A DNA stretch of 64,000 nt from Tetragenococcus sp041859945 (GTDB taxonomy: Bacteria; Bacillota; Bacilli; Lactobacillales; Enterococcaceae): assembly GCA_041859945.1 (NCBI GenBank), contig JBFLGC010000002.1:1-64000 (forward strand), in the 5' to 3' direction. Under the pieces are notes generated by a model. That model saw only the letters and a program-made list of their open reading frames with translations. It ran no database searches and was not told where the DNA came from. The position numbers were made by a program, and so were the translations under genes. Below, piece after piece: positions 1-9,410 of this stretch (position 1 is its first letter; each line of letters starts with the position of its first letter).

Positions 1-55
1 CACCAAGCTTTGAACGACACCAAAAAGATATACTTCCTTAATAGTTTAAAAATTT
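1..55. repeat. Right-end fragment of element B
   Basis: The first bases (CACCAAGCTTTGAACGAC, followed by a tract around AAAGATATACTTCCTTAA) match the right ends of the element B copies at 23247-23290 and 38546-38590. Only this end lies inside the window, so the rest of the copy, if present, is to the left. It sits just upstream of the promoter of the nucleoid-associated protein gene. Confidence 0.55.
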
Positions 56-57
56 TT

Positions 58-86
58 CTGTCAAAGTCCGCAAAATTTGGTACACT
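58..86 (+). promoter_or_regulatory. Putative sigmaA promoter for the nucleoid-associated protein gene
   Basis: CTGTCA (58-63), 17-nt spacer, TACACT (81-86) with a TG motif just before the -10 (extended -10). It lies 28 nt upstream of the chosen ATG at 115. The -35 is weak (4 of 6), so the extended -10 is the main support. Confidence 0.5.
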
Positions 87-114
87 GATAGAGGTGTCAA
101 AAAGGAGTAGAAAA

Positions 115-1119
115 ATGGAAATTTATTTAAAGCAAGCACTCTTGCATATCATTGATCGAGAAGGTGGCGATCCAGTATTTTCCCAAGTCGAACTAGATTT
201 AAGCAGCGAATATATTCGTGATTACTTGTCCAAGAAAATACAAAAACTTTCCAGCGCCCAAACTAAAACTGGAAAAGTACGTGAAGATTCTGAAAGTGGC
301 CGGCTGACTAAAACAGCCGCTACTGATTTCATTTTATTCAGTCAACAGTTCGTTAGTCGTTGGTATGACAGCTATAAACAAAGTGAAGAAGCGCCAAGTT
401 GTGATGTTTTTGTGGTCCTCTATGAAGCAGATACAAAATTACAAATCGCTTTTTTGAAAGTCAATTTCACTCAAGCTTATACCCATTTCGTAGATTCTAG
501 CGACAGTGGGATCAATAATCAATTGATCATCAATCGAGCGATCCTCGCCGGAAAAGGCCAAAAGCCTGATGAAGGGATCACGATCGATTTAGAAAGTCTG
601 ACCTATGAATTGATCGAAAAGAAGTATCTTTTTTCAGGAGAAAAACGGTTCTATTTTTCCACTCAAGTCATCGAGTCTGAACCGGTCCCTTCTCTAGATG
701 AAAACGTCCGGGTCATAAAAAAAGTCGCCGAAAAAATCGGCAAAAAATTCGAGACACCTGCCTATGATGTGATCGCGGACGTCAAAGAAGCGGTGTATGA
801 TACGATCAGTGATACTGGCACGATCGATACCAAACAAGTAGCTGAAAAAGTCTTTAAAGATAATATTACTGCCAAGATGGCTTTTGAAGAGGAAGTCCAC
901 GAAAAAGGCTACACAGATCAACCTCCCTTTTTAAAAGAAGTAAAAGAAATTTCCGAGAAAAAATATAGCAAGCAAAAACTGAAACTGTCCAATGGCATCG
1001 AAATGACCGTACCACTAGAAGTCTATCGCAATCCCGATTTGATCGAATTCGTCAATAACCCTGACGGAACGATATCAGTTGTCATCAAGAATGTGGACGA
1101 AGTAATCAATCGGTTGTGA
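115..1119 (+). CDS. Nucleoid-associated protein, YejK/NdpA (37-kDa) family
   Basis: 334 aa from ATG 115, which follows an AAAGGAG ribosome binding site 8 nt upstream; a longer frame reaches back to about position 10 but has no RBS there. The N-terminus (MEIYLKQALLHIIDREGGDP) and the overall pattern fit the NA37/NdpA family of nucleoid-associated proteins. The family is known to bind the nucleoid; its precise role in Gram-positives is not settled. Next to mvaE/mvaS, an arrangement I recall from enterococci. It ends in a strong hairpin shared with the convergent mvaE. Confidence 0.8.
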   Translation: MEIYLKQALLHIIDREGGDPVFSQVELDLSSEYIRDYLSKKIQKLSSAQTKTGKVREDSESGRLTKTAATDFILFSQQFVSRWYDSYKQSEEAPSCDVFVVLYEADTKLQIAFLKVNFTQAYTHFVDSSDSGINNQLIINRAILAGKGQKPDEGITIDLESLTYELIEKKYLFSGEKRFYFSTQVIESEPVPSLDENVRVIKKVAEKIGKKFETPAYDVIADVKEAVYDTISDTGTIDTKQVAEKVFKDNITAKMAFEEEVHEKGYTDQPPFLKEVKEISEKKYSKQKLKLSNGIEMTVPLEVYRNPDLIEFVNNPDGTISVVIKNVDEVINRL

Positions 1120-1123
1120 AAAA

Positions 1124-1159
1124 AACGCTAAAGAGTCTTTAAAACGACTCTTTAGCGTT
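1124..1159. terminator. Bidirectional terminator between the nucleoid protein gene and mvaE
   Basis: A 14-bp perfect stem (1124-1137 with 1146-1159) with an 8-nt loop, flanked by A-rich and T-rich tracts so that it can act on both strands. The mvaE stop codon (TAA, 1152-1154) lies inside the right arm of the stem. Confidence 0.9.
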
Positions 1160-3578
1160 TTTTATTTCTGAGTTCATCCAAAATTTTTTGGGCTGTGTTG
1201 GCATTCATACTTCGTGTCTGCAACCTCTTAGCAACTTGTTCGATTTCAACACCTGTCGCTCCTTGACTCATCGCCAAGCTCTTTGCTTGTAGTGCCATAT
1301 GGCCTTTTTGGATCCCATCTGTGACCAAGGCCTTTAAGGCTGCTAAATTTTGAGCTAACCCTACTGCTGCTACAATCTCAGCTAATTCTTTTGCCTCTTT
1401 GATTCCTAAAATTTCAAAAGCTGCCTTAGCTTTGGGTAATACTTTAGTAGCCCCGCCCACTGTTGCTAAAGATAAGGGCAGTGTCATCGTACCTTTTAAA
1501 GCCTTTTTAGAGACTTGCCAGTGACTGAGGCCTTGATACTTGCCATTTTGGCTAGCATAAGCGTGAACAGCAGCATTGACCGCTCTAGTATCATTGCCAC
1601 AAGCTAAAATAACGCCCTCGATACCATTCATGATACCTTTATTATGTGTCGTCGCACGAATCGGATCGATTTGGGCCATAAGTGATGCCTTGCTAATTTT
1701 TTGGGCGACTTCTTCCCCATTTTCTTTTGCTAAACTTTCAAAAGGAACTTCGCAAGAGACAGTGACTAAAGCTTCCTGATTATAATTGCTTAGGATACTG
1801 AATAAAATCTTTTCATCGGTCCAAAACGAAAATTGTCCGGCCACTACCTCCAAAATCGTATTCATGATGTTAGCTCCCATCGCATCTTTGGTATCAACGA
1901 TCAAATCAAGTGAAAGAAAGCTTGTCGCTTCTGGAAACTCGCGTACTGCTATTTTTTTCAAGCCACCCCCTCTTTTAACGATCGACGGGTACGCTTTTTC
2001 AGCTATCAAAAAAATTTCATTTTTTTTCGCCTCAATTAAAGCTTTCAAGCATTTAGGATCTTCTACTTCATAAAAAACAATTTGTCCCCGCAATTCTTTT
2101 TGATTCATGTGACTTGTAAAACCACTGCCAGTAGTGACCATTTTAGCGCCGTTATTACAAGCCGCAACTACGGAAGGTTCTTCAGTGGCTAAGGGAACAT
2201 TATATTTTTTACCATTCACCGGAAGATCTAAAACCAATCCTAGTGGAAGCTCGATCTCACTGATTTGGTTTTCGATCAGATGGGAAGCGATCTGTTCGGA
2301 AAGGGCCATATCTTCTAAGACTGCTCGTGTTTTTCTTGACAGTTTATTTTCTCGAGATAGTCGTTCTAAGCGTTGTGATGTTGTCAATTGATAGAATTTT
2401 TGATCAGATGGTATCTTTTGAGGTCTTTCTAGTAAAATCGCTAAGCCTAAGCCGCCACCGACACACAAAGAGGCAATGGCATAACGTCCTTTTATCCTTT
2501 GTAATTGATGGATCGCCGTCGTGATGATGCGTGCACCCGTTGCCCCGATGGCATGACCGATCGAAATGCTTCCCCCCACAACATTTACTTTTTCAGCAGG
2601 TAACTCTAATTTTCTTTCAACTGCGATCGAAGTAGCCGCAAAAGCTTCGTTGATTTCAAATAAGTCGATATCAGAAAGAGTCACTGCATTTCGCTCGATC
2701 AGCTTTTGGACCGCTGTGACAGGCGATATCCCCATGATCGCTGGATCGATCGCAACTTCTGTGATGTCTTTGATCACTGCTAGATAGGGCCAACCCTGTT
2801 CTTCTGCAAAGCGTTTTGAAGTAAGGATCATCGCTGCTGCTCCATCATTTATCGTTGAAGCATTGCCAGCCGTTACTGTGCCGCCTTCTTTAAAAGCAGT
2901 TTTCAAACCACTCAATTTTTTTAAAGAAGTCTCTGGACGGATCCCTTCATCTTTTTGTATTTCTCGACCGGCAACTTGGATCGGCCAGATTTCTTGATCA
3001 AAATACCCTTTTTCTTGAGCGACACTTGCTTTCAGTTGTGATCGGAGTGAGAAAAGGTCTTGTTCCTGACGATCGATTTGAAATTTTTCAGCTACATTTT
3101 CGGCCGTCAAGCCCATATGTTTTCCGCTCAAAGCATCCGTCAAGCCATCTAGCAACATAACTGGCGCGGGTTCGTTAAAGGAATCTGTCATTTTATCGTA
3201 ACGTGTGACATGTGGGGCTTGGCTCATACTTTCGATGCCACCAGCAATGACTACTTCAGCTTCTCCCATACAAATAGCCTGGCGTCCCAGTGCTACAGCT
3301 TTCATGCCTGAACCACACACTTCATTTACGGTAAAAGCAGTTATAGTTTCTGATAGACCACTCTTTAAAGCGATTTGTCGCGCCGGATTTTGACCTGTAC
3401 CGGCTTGTAATACATTACCAAAAATAACTTGGTCGATTCTTTTTTCTACTGATTCATGGCGCGCCAAAAGCCCTTGGACTAGTTGCGTGCCAAGTTCGAC
3501 AGCTGATAAATCTTCAAATTGTCCGTGAAATTTACCTACAGCCGTGCGTAAGGCATCAATAATTACTACTTCTTCCAC
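1152..3578 (-). CDS. mvaE: Bifunctional acetyl-CoA acetyltransferase / HMG-CoA reductase
   Basis: 808 aa. The N-terminal half (about 1-390) is a thiolase that condenses two acetyl-CoA; the catalytic Cys is in NEVCGSGMK (C88), with GHAIGATGAR and ASLCVGGGLG near its end. The C-terminal half (about 400-808) is a class II HMG-CoA reductase, with DAMGANIMNTILEVVAG, TTHNKGIMNG, the GTMTLPLSLATVGG segment and a late catalytic His in KGHMALQ. The fusion is characteristic of enterococci and relatives and carries out steps 1 and 3 of the mevalonate pathway. Start chosen at GTG 3578, which has GGAGGT 6 nt upstream; the frame stays open to 3614. Divergent from mvaS, which supplies step 2. Confidence 0.95.
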   Translation of the reverse strand: MEEVVIIDALRTAVGKFHGQFEDLSAVELGTQLVQGLLARHESVEKRIDQVIFGNVLQAGTGQNPARQIALKSGLSETITAFTVNEVCGSGMKAVALGRQAICMGEAEVVIAGGIESMSQAPHVTRYDKMTDSFNEPAPVMLLDGLTDALSGKHMGLTAENVAEKFQIDRQEQDLFSLRSQLKASVAQEKGYFDQEIWPIQVAGREIQKDEGIRPETSLKKLSGLKTAFKEGGTVTAGNASTINDGAAAMILTSKRFAEEQGWPYLAVIKDITEVAIDPAIMGISPVTAVQKLIERNAVTLSDIDLFEINEAFAATSIAVERKLELPAEKVNVVGGSISIGHAIGATGARIITTAIHQLQRIKGRYAIASLCVGGGLGLAILLERPQKIPSDQKFYQLTTSQRLERLSRENKLSRKTRAVLEDMALSEQIASHLIENQISEIELPLGLVLDLPVNGKKYNVPLATEEPSVVAACNNGAKMVTTGSGFTSHMNQKELRGQIVFYEVEDPKCLKALIEAKKNEIFLIAEKAYPSIVKRGGGLKKIAVREFPEATSFLSLDLIVDTKDAMGANIMNTILEVVAGQFSFWTDEKILFSILSNYNQEALVTVSCEVPFESLAKENGEEVAQKISKASLMAQIDPIRATTHNKGIMNGIEGVILACGNDTRAVNAAVHAYASQNGKYQGLSHWQVSKKALKGTMTLPLSLATVGGATKVLPKAKAAFEILGIKEAKELAEIVAAVGLAQNLAALKALVTDGIQKGHMALQAKSLAMSQGATGVEIEQVAKRLQTRSMNANTAQKILDELRNKKR

Positions 3579-3762
3579 ATCCCCACCTCCATTCTGAATT
3601 TTAGCATGGTTCACAAAGAAAAAGAAGTTCTCCTTCTTCTTTTGCTTATTTTCTTTTCTTATTCTTTAACAATCTTTAAAATATGCTGGAATCTTTTCTC
3701 AAAACTCCTATTATATGTTACCTTATAGAAGAAATATTTGAACAGTGAGGAGCTTATGTTTA

Positions 3763-4935
3763 ATGAACGTTGGTATAGATAAAATCGATTTTTTTGTACC
3801 TCCCTTTTACATTGATATGACTGATTTAGCTTTAGCTAGAGAAGTCGATCCTAATAAATTTCATATAGGTATCGGTCAAGATCAAATGGCGGTTTGTCCT
3901 AATTCACAAGACATTGTGACTTTGGCTGTCAATGCGGCGCAAAAGATCCTCGATGACGAAGATAAAAAAGCGATCGACATGGTCATTTTAGCAACAGAAT
4001 CGGGGATCGATGCTTCTAAAGCAGCTGCTGTTGTTTTACATCGGCTTTTGAAGATCCAACCTTTTGCCCGCTCTTTTGAGATCAAAGAAGCTTGCTATGG
4101 GGCCACGGCCGCACTCCAATTAGCCAAATCTTACATCAAGGATCATCCAGAAAGCAAAGTATTAGTCGTGGCAACTGACATTGCTAAATATGGGCTAAAC
4201 TCAGGTGGCGAACCAACTCAAGGAGCAGGTGCCGTGGCGATGCTGATTGGCAAAGACCCACACATCCTTGTCCTAGATGAAGAAAGTGTCGCTTTGACCC
4301 AAGATATCTATGATTTTTGGCGTCCCAACGGTCATGACTACCCACTTGTAGATGGGCCCTTATCAAATGAAACCTATATTTCTTCCTTTGAAAAAATTTG
4401 GCAAGAAATGAAGCGGCGCTACCAAGTCACCTTAACTGATTTTTCAGCCTTAGCCTTTCATATCCCCTATACTAAGATGGGCAAAAAAGCCTTGTTAGCC
4501 ATTTTAGAAGATGAATCAGAGAAAGAACAAGCTCGTATCTTAGCTAGATATGAAGAAAGTATCGTTTATAGCCGTCGTATCGGAAATCTTTATACAGGCT
4601 CTTTGTATTTAGGCTTGATTTCACTTTTGGAGAACTCAAGCGTTTTAGATAGCGGCAAGCGGATCGGACTATTCAGCTACGGCTCAGGTTCAGTTGCAGA
4701 ATTCTTTAGTGGCCATTTAGTGGCTGGTTATGAAAAATACCTAGATCCATCTGAGCACAAAACACAACTAGATAACCGTAAAAAACTTTCGATCAGTGAG
4801 TATGAACAGATCTTCTTTGAAAAAGTGGATCTTACCTCCTCGTTGACCTTTGCGGATGAAACTCCTTACAGCCTCACAAAAATCCAACAAACGATACGTC
4901 ACTACAAAGAACCTAAAAAGGATATCACTGAGTAA
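3763..4935 (+). CDS. mvaS: Hydroxymethylglutaryl-CoA synthase
   Basis: 390 aa. Condenses acetyl-CoA with acetoacetyl-CoA to HMG-CoA, the substrate of the reductase half of MvaE. From ATG 3763 (GAGGAG RBS 10 nt upstream) the family catalytic residues fall at the positions described for the E. faecalis enzyme: E79 (ATES) and C111 (KEACYGAT), with the His in the AFHIPYTKMGKK segment. This agreement supports the start over an upstream in-frame GTG at 3745. The 184-bp region shared with divergent mvaE shows no convincing consensus promoter. A terminator follows at 4980-5020. Confidence 0.95.
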   Translation: MNVGIDKIDFFVPPFYIDMTDLALAREVDPNKFHIGIGQDQMAVCPNSQDIVTLAVNAAQKILDDEDKKAIDMVILATESGIDASKAAAVVLHRLLKIQPFARSFEIKEACYGATAALQLAKSYIKDHPESKVLVVATDIAKYGLNSGGEPTQGAGAVAMLIGKDPHILVLDEESVALTQDIYDFWRPNGHDYPLVDGPLSNETYISSFEKIWQEMKRRYQVTLTDFSALAFHIPYTKMGKKALLAILEDESEKEQARILARYEESIVYSRRIGNLYTGSLYLGLISLLENSSVLDSGKRIGLFSYGSGSVAEFFSGHLVAGYEKYLDPSEHKTQLDNRKKLSISEYEQIFFEKVDLTSSLTFADETPYSLTKIQQTIRHYKEPKKDITE

Positions 4936-4979
4936 TAGTAAGCAGATCGGTAACTGATTTTTTGATCCCTAACTTACTA

Positions 4980-5020
4980 AAAACCCTGGACAAGTCTCTA
5001 TCAAGACTAGCCAGGGTTTT
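4980..5020. terminator. Terminator after mvaS
   Basis: AAAACCCTGG (4980-4989) pairs with CCAGGGTTTT (5011-5020); an inner AGTCT/AGACT pair lengthens the stem. A T tract follows on the + strand and an A tract precedes, so it may also stop the convergent ABC permease transcript. Confidence 0.8.
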
Positions 5021-5064
5021 ATTTGCTTCTTTTTTATTTCCTAAAATCATGTCCAAACAATTTA

Positions 5065-7824
5065 TCACTCGTTTGATTTTAGGGCGCCGATCATATTGAT
5101 GCGTTTTAATTTAAAGTGCGTGATGATGGTCACGATGCCAGTAAACAAAAGCGTCATTCCTGCTGAAATCAAGTAACCTGACAGTGGTAAGATAAGCGGA
5201 AAGACGACCATATCAGAAGAAGCCATGGCCGCAATGAACCAAGTCAGCACATATCCAATACCAAAACCAAATAGGATCCCCAAAATTGTGAAGATGACAT
5301 TTTCACGAATGATATAATTGGTCACTTCTTTGTCATAAAAACCTAAGACTTTGATCGTTGCTAATTCTCTTTCACGTTCAGAAATATTGATATTAGTCAG
5401 GTTATATAAAACGACAAAGGCTAAGGTTCCCGATAAAACAATGAAGATCAAAACGATCGGCTGCATATTGGTCGTAGCACTGGCTTGCTTTTCGATCTGA
5501 TCGCTCATAAAAGTTATATTGATGACTTCATCGGTATCTTGTAACTTTTTAGCCAGTTGGCTTTCTTTTGTATCAGTCATCGTCTTTGTTTTGACCAGAT
5601 AAGTATTATAAGCGACGGCTTTATCTGTTAGTGCTTCGAAATAATCAGCTGTCATATATACATTGTGGCCGACATAGTTTTCAGTGATCCCACTGATTTT
5701 AAGATCATATTCATTACCATCGTTATCTGTCATTGCTAAAGTATCCCCCACTGCCACAGCAAATATTTTCGCCAAACGTTGACTTATGATAGCTCCTTTA
5801 TCCGTGAGTGTTTGAGCGGAATCTTTCGTTTGAGGTGAAATCTTCACATACTTTGAAAAAGCAGCGACATCATCGACCACCATCAAACTAGCCGACTGCT
5901 TGCTGATCTTTGCTTCCTTAAAGGACACTTGTTCACTATAAATCGGTAGTTCCTCTGTCACTTGCTGCGTATCAGCAAGGATATTAGCTGTTTTTGAATC
6001 TTGACTAGCTTCATTGTCTGCATCTAAAGTCACGATGGCTTGATACTTCGTCAATTCCTCAAATTGCTTTTCAGCAAGTGCGGCAATCGAATCACGTAAA
6101 CCAAAACCAGCTAGCATCAATCCAGTACAACCGGCGATGCCTAAGATCGTCAAGATCATGCGGGATTTATACCGCAATAAATTACGCGCCGTCACTTTTT
6201 GGTTGAAAGAAAAACGCGACCAGATCGGTGTGATCCGTTCAAGAAAAACACGTTTACCAGCCTTGGGAGCACGTGGTACTAATAAATCAGCCGGTTTTTC
6301 ATTTAGGTCGCGTTTCAAGACGAGTAAAGAAGAACCTAAAGTGGCAATCAAAGCTGCAACGATCGCGATCGTAATCGGGATCAGCCAAAAACTAGTTGGA
6401 TAAGTTTCGAACACATACATGGCTTTTAACATCATAAAGACGACTGGAGGAATCGCTTTTGTGCCAACAAGGATCCCTAAGGTCGTTCCGATAAAAGCAG
6501 TCAATAGAGCATATAAGATATATTTACTCGCAATTTCACCATTGTGATAACCTAACGCTTTTAAAGTTCCGATCTCTTTGCGATTCTCTTCAATCATACG
6601 GGTGATCGTCGTAAAAGTGATCAAAATAGCAATGAAAAAGAAAAAGACTGGAAAGACATTTCCGATCGCATCGATGCGATCTGATAAACTGGTAAATTCA
6701 GTAAAGCCAGGATTACTATCGCGATCACTTAAAATATAGTTGGGTTCCTCAGTATCATCGACCTCTTTTTTAGCATCGTCGATATCCGCTTGCCCAGCTT
6801 GTATTTTTTTTAGCGACTCATCTAATTCTTCTTGTTGACTAGAAAGTTCTTCTTCTGCCTCTGTGAGTTGTCTTTGGGGCTCGGCAAGTTGCTGATCAGC
6901 AACTTCTTCTCCATAAGCCGCCACTACTTGTTCTTTTTGAGCAGCCAACTCTTGTTTCTTTGCATCCAGTTGTTTTTTAGCAGTGTTTAATTGGCTTTGG
7001 CCATCGGCAAGCTCATTTTTGTTATCATCCAGTTCTGCTTGATTTTTATCGACCTCTGCCATCGCTTCGGTCACTATTTCCTCACGTCGTTCGGATTTTC
7101 TGGCTTTAAACAACTCTTCTAGTTTATCTGTTTGATCAATTGTCAGGTCTTGGTACTCATCAGAAAAAATATCTTGATTTTCGCGATTTGAAAAATGCAC
7201 ATATAAGATCGAATAGGCGTCTGCCTCAAAATTAGCGATCGGCAAATAGACAAAACCATCTAATTGGCCATCACCCACAGTTGTCGTCCCTCGCGTCGAA
7301 TCATCGATATATAAGGGCGACTGAACGAAACCTACGATTTTTAACTTTTGTTTCTTTAAAGTATCCTCTTTTATCTCAAGAGTATCACCGAGTTTAAATT
7401 CATCAGCCAATAAAAAATCAACGACGACTTCATCTTCCTTTTCCGGCAAATGACCATCTGTGACTTTCAAGAGATTTTGGTCTTCTTTTTCCTCATAAGA
7501 ATAAATTTGCAGATTCAAATCATCTGCTTCATCCACATAAGGAAAACTGTAAGCCAATTGCGCTTTGGTATCGCCTATGCTTTCTGCAAGCTCTTTATCT
7601 TTTTCAGTCAGACCCAAAGTCGCTTGGACCTGCAAGTCAGAAACCTTATTCTCTTTGACATAATCATTGACTGTAGTTTCTAGATCAGGCCCAACTGATT
7701 TGATACCGACAAATAAGAGAACGCCCATAAAAATAATGACCGTCACGGCAAAAAAACGCCCGAATGAATGCTTGATATCTGTAAAGGTCGAACGCAAATA
7801 AATATTTTTCTTCAAAACTGACAC
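5065..7824 (-). CDS. ABC transporter permease, two-FtsX-domain type with long periplasm-side coiled coil
   Basis: 919 aa. One N-terminal membrane segment (about 20-42), a large extracytoplasmic region with a long Glu/Lys/Gln-rich coiled coil (about 240-360), a first FtsX block of membrane helices (about 385-500), a second extracytoplasmic domain, and a final FtsX block (about 770-910). This layout is that of MacB/FtsX-superfamily permeases that act mechanically or export lipophilic compounds; the substrate cannot be read from the sequence. The listed start is a GTG immediately after the ATPase stop (TAGGTG); a TTG four codons later, preceded by AGGTG, is an equal candidate. Translationally coupled to the ATPase gene. 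Confidence 0.85.
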   Translation of the reverse strand: MSVLKKNIYLRSTFTDIKHSFGRFFAVTVIIFMGVLLFVGIKSVGPDLETTVNDYVKENKVSDLQVQATLGLTEKDKELAESIGDTKAQLAYSFPYVDEADDLNLQIYSYEEKEDQNLLKVTDGHLPEKEDEVVVDFLLADEFKLGDTLEIKEDTLKKQKLKIVGFVQSPLYIDDSTRGTTTVGDGQLDGFVYLPIANFEADAYSILYVHFSNRENQDIFSDEYQDLTIDQTDKLEELFKARKSERREEIVTEAMAEVDKNQAELDDNKNELADGQSQLNTAKKQLDAKKQELAAQKEQVVAAYGEEVADQQLAEPQRQLTEAEEELSSQQEELDESLKKIQAGQADIDDAKKEVDDTEEPNYILSDRDSNPGFTEFTSLSDRIDAIGNVFPVFFFFIAILITFTTITRMIEENRKEIGTLKALGYHNGEIASKYILYALLTAFIGTTLGILVGTKAIPPVVFMMLKAMYVFETYPTSFWLIPITIAIVAALIATLGSSLLVLKRDLNEKPADLLVPRAPKAGKRVFLERITPIWSRFSFNQKVTARNLLRYKSRMILTILGIAGCTGLMLAGFGLRDSIAALAEKQFEELTKYQAIVTLDADNEASQDSKTANILADTQQVTEELPIYSEQVSFKEAKISKQSASLMVVDDVAAFSKYVKISPQTKDSAQTLTDKGAIISQRLAKIFAVAVGDTLAMTDNDGNEYDLKISGITENYVGHNVYMTADYFEALTDKAVAYNTYLVKTKTMTDTKESQLAKKLQDTDEVINITFMSDQIEKQASATTNMQPIVLIFIVLSGTLAFVVLYNLTNINISERERELATIKVLGFYDKEVTNYIIRENVIFTILGILFGFGIGYVLTWFIAAMASSDMVVFPLILPLSGYLISAGMTLLFTGIVTIITHFKLKRINMIGALKSNE

Positions 7825-8538
7825 CTACCATTCTATATCGTCTATCGGGACTGGATTTTCGTTGCGCTCTATTTGACGGATCTTTGCATCATTGATCCGG
7901 ATGATACGATCAGCCAAAGAAGCGATCGCAGCATTATGGGTAATGATCAAAACTGTCTTGTTAAACTTCTGACTAGCCTCTTGTAACAGCTTCAATACTT
8001 GCTTGCCTGTTTCGAAGTCCAATGCGCCCGTTGGTTCATCGCATAGCAAAATTTTGGGATTTTTAGCTAAAGCGCGAGCAATCGCTACCCTTTGCTGTTC
8101 CCCACCTGATAATTGGGCTGGAAAATTGTCCATACGTTTTTCTAAACCAACTTGCTTTAAAACAGTTTCGACATTTAGGGCATCCGCACACACTGCCGTA
8201 GCTAACTCGACATTTTCTTTTGCTGTCAAATTAGGCACTAAATTATAGAACTGAAAGACAAAGCCGACATCATTACGGCGATATTGTGTCAATTCTTTTT
8301 CAGAATACTGGGCAATATCCACACCGTCAATGAGGATCTGCCCATCACTCGGCGAATCCATGCCTCCCAAAATATTTAAAACAGTTGATTTACCGGCCCC
8401 ACTTGGACCTAAAATCACTGTCAGCTCGCCTTCTTCTACGGAAAAGTTCATACCATGATTAGCTACAATAGTTGTTTCGCCCATCTTATAGCGTTTATAT
8501 TCATTTCTTACTTCGATCATGCTCATCTTAGTTATCAT
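7825..8538 (-). CDS. ABC transporter ATP-binding protein, MacB/LolD type
   Basis: 237 aa ATPase for the adjacent permease. Walker A GPSGAGKST (about residue 44), signature LSGGEQQRVAIARAL (about 141) and Walker B ILLCDEPTGALD (about 160) are intact. Three in-frame ATGs (residues 1, 5, 7) compete as start; the GAGGG motif is only 2 nt from the first, so the ATG at 8526 may be the true start. It is divergent from a TetR gene whose promoter region carries inverted repeats, suggesting that the regulator controls this transporter. Confidence 0.9.
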   Translation of the reverse strand: MITKMSMIEVRNEYKRYKMGETTIVANHGMNFSVEEGELTVILGPSGAGKSTVLNILGGMDSPSDGQILIDGVDIAQYSEKELTQYRRNDVGFVFQFYNLVPNLTAKENVELATAVCADALNVETVLKQVGLEKRMDNFPAQLSGGEQQRVAIARALAKNPKILLCDEPTGALDFETGKQVLKLLQEASQKFNKTVLIITHNAAIASLADRIIRINDAKIRQIERNENPVPIDDIEW

Positions 8539-8554
8539 CCCTCATTTTTTGAAC

Positions 8555-8584
8555 ACTGTGTTGATTTCATTTGTTAAACATAGT
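8555..8584. promoter_or_regulatory. Candidate TetR operator in the divergent promoter region
   Basis: Inverted repeat ACTGTGTT (8555-8562) - 14 nt - AACATAGT (8577-8584), 7 of 8 matching positions, spanning the -35 to -10 region of the tetR-type gene. A shorter palindrome AACAC-T-GTGTT (8552-8562) overlaps the same left arm. Assignment to the adjacent regulator is inference. Confidence 0.4.
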
Positions 8585-8589
8585 ATAAT
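8561..8589 (+). promoter_or_regulatory. SigmaA promoter of the TetR regulator gene
   Basis: TTGATT (8561-8566), exactly 17-nt spacer, TATAAT (8584-8589). It lies about 90 nt upstream of the GTG start at 8679. Confidence 0.7.
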
Positions 8590-8678
8590 TTAAGCGAATT
8601 AAAAGTGCAAGATGTAGCGATTAAGAGATTCCTTTTTACTAAAAAAATTTAATTATTTTCAATAGGAGGTTACAAACA

Positions 8679-9221
8679 GTGGTTGGTATCAAAAACAATC
8701 GTCGTACTCAAAATACATTAGCTGTCATTCGTGCATCGTTTTTAGAATTATTAAGTGGGCAAGATATCAGTCAAATTACCGTCAAAGAAATCTGTCTAAA
8801 AGCTAAAATCAATCGTGGCACCTTTTACCTCCATTATAAAGATACAAATGATCTCTTTTTGACCATTGAAAATGAGCTGCTTGAGGAAGTTCGCCCCCTT
8901 CTTCAATTGTTACCTCGCGAAAACCTTGAAGACTGGCTCCGACGCTTGTTCCGCATCTTACAAAACAATGCTGAAATGGCACAAATATTGATGAAAAATT
9001 ATCGCCAAGAATCTTTGATCAATGAAATTTTTGCTGAAGTGCATGACCAAGCTTTGCAAGAATTCGAGGAAAAATTCCAAGAAAAAGACCCCAAACGACT
9101 AGAATATTACTTTACCTACTTTGTTCAAGGAACATTAGGTGCGATCATTCAGTGGTTTGAAAACAAACAAGATATAACCACAGAAGAAATGTCTGCAATT
9201 TTGGCTAAACTATTAGCCTAA
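8679..9221 (+). CDS. TetR/AcrR family transcriptional regulator
   Basis: 180 aa. GTG start with a strong AGGAGGT RBS 8 nt upstream. The N-terminal TetR helix-turn-helix covers about 10-57, ending in the family-typical INRGTFYLHYKDTNDLF. The C-terminal helical ligand domain is not diagnostic of the inducer. It is divergent from the ABC exporter pair, so local control of the exporter and of itself is the likely role (inference). Confidence 0.85.
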   Translation: MVGIKNNRRTQNTLAVIRASFLELLSGQDISQITVKEICLKAKINRGTFYLHYKDTNDLFLTIENELLEEVRPLLQLLPRENLEDWLRRLFRILQNNAEMAQILMKNYRQESLINEIFAEVHDQALQEFEEKFQEKDPKRLEYYFTYFVQGTLGAIIQWFENKQDITTEEMSAILAKLLA

Positions 9222-9266
9222 ATAACGCCATCCTTATTTATGATCAAATTATCAATCTTAAAACAG

Positions 9267-9309
9267 AAAAAAGCTCACCTGACCATTTTTTTGATCAAGT
9301 GAGCTTTTT
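9267..9309. terminator. Terminator after the TetR gene
   Basis: AAAAAAGCTCAC (9267-9278) pairs with GTGAGCTTTTT (9299-9309), loop about 20 nt, with flanking A and T tracts. It lies between the regulator and the convergent tRNA gene and could serve both. Confidence 0.8.
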
Positions 9310-9323
9310 GACTGATTTTTCAA

Positions 9324-9397
9324 CGTCCCCGGGAGGATTTGAACCTCTGACCTACCGCTTAGGAGGCGGTCGCTCTATCCTGCTGAGCTACGAGGAC
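9324..9397 (-). tRNA. tRNA-Arg (anticodon CCU)
   Basis: 74-nt cloverleaf on the - strand. The acceptor stem GTCCTCG pairs with CGGGGAC (one G-U pair). The D arm contains GCTC..GAGC. The anticodon stem is ACCGC/GCGGT with loop CTCCTAA, giving anticodon CCT (reads AGG). The T loop is TTCAAAT. CCA is not encoded. The outermost T-stem pair appears to be an A-C mismatch. It lies 14 nt downstream of a long hairpin that contains its probable promoter. Confidence 0.93.
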
Positions 9398-9410
9398 AAA
9401 AAACACACTT

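Noticed and set aside
3600..3660. AAGAAG/CTTCTT hairpin between mvaE and mvaS as a regulatory stem
   Set aside because: Low-complexity purine/pyrimidine tract with only about six consecutive pairs; not distinguishable from composition.
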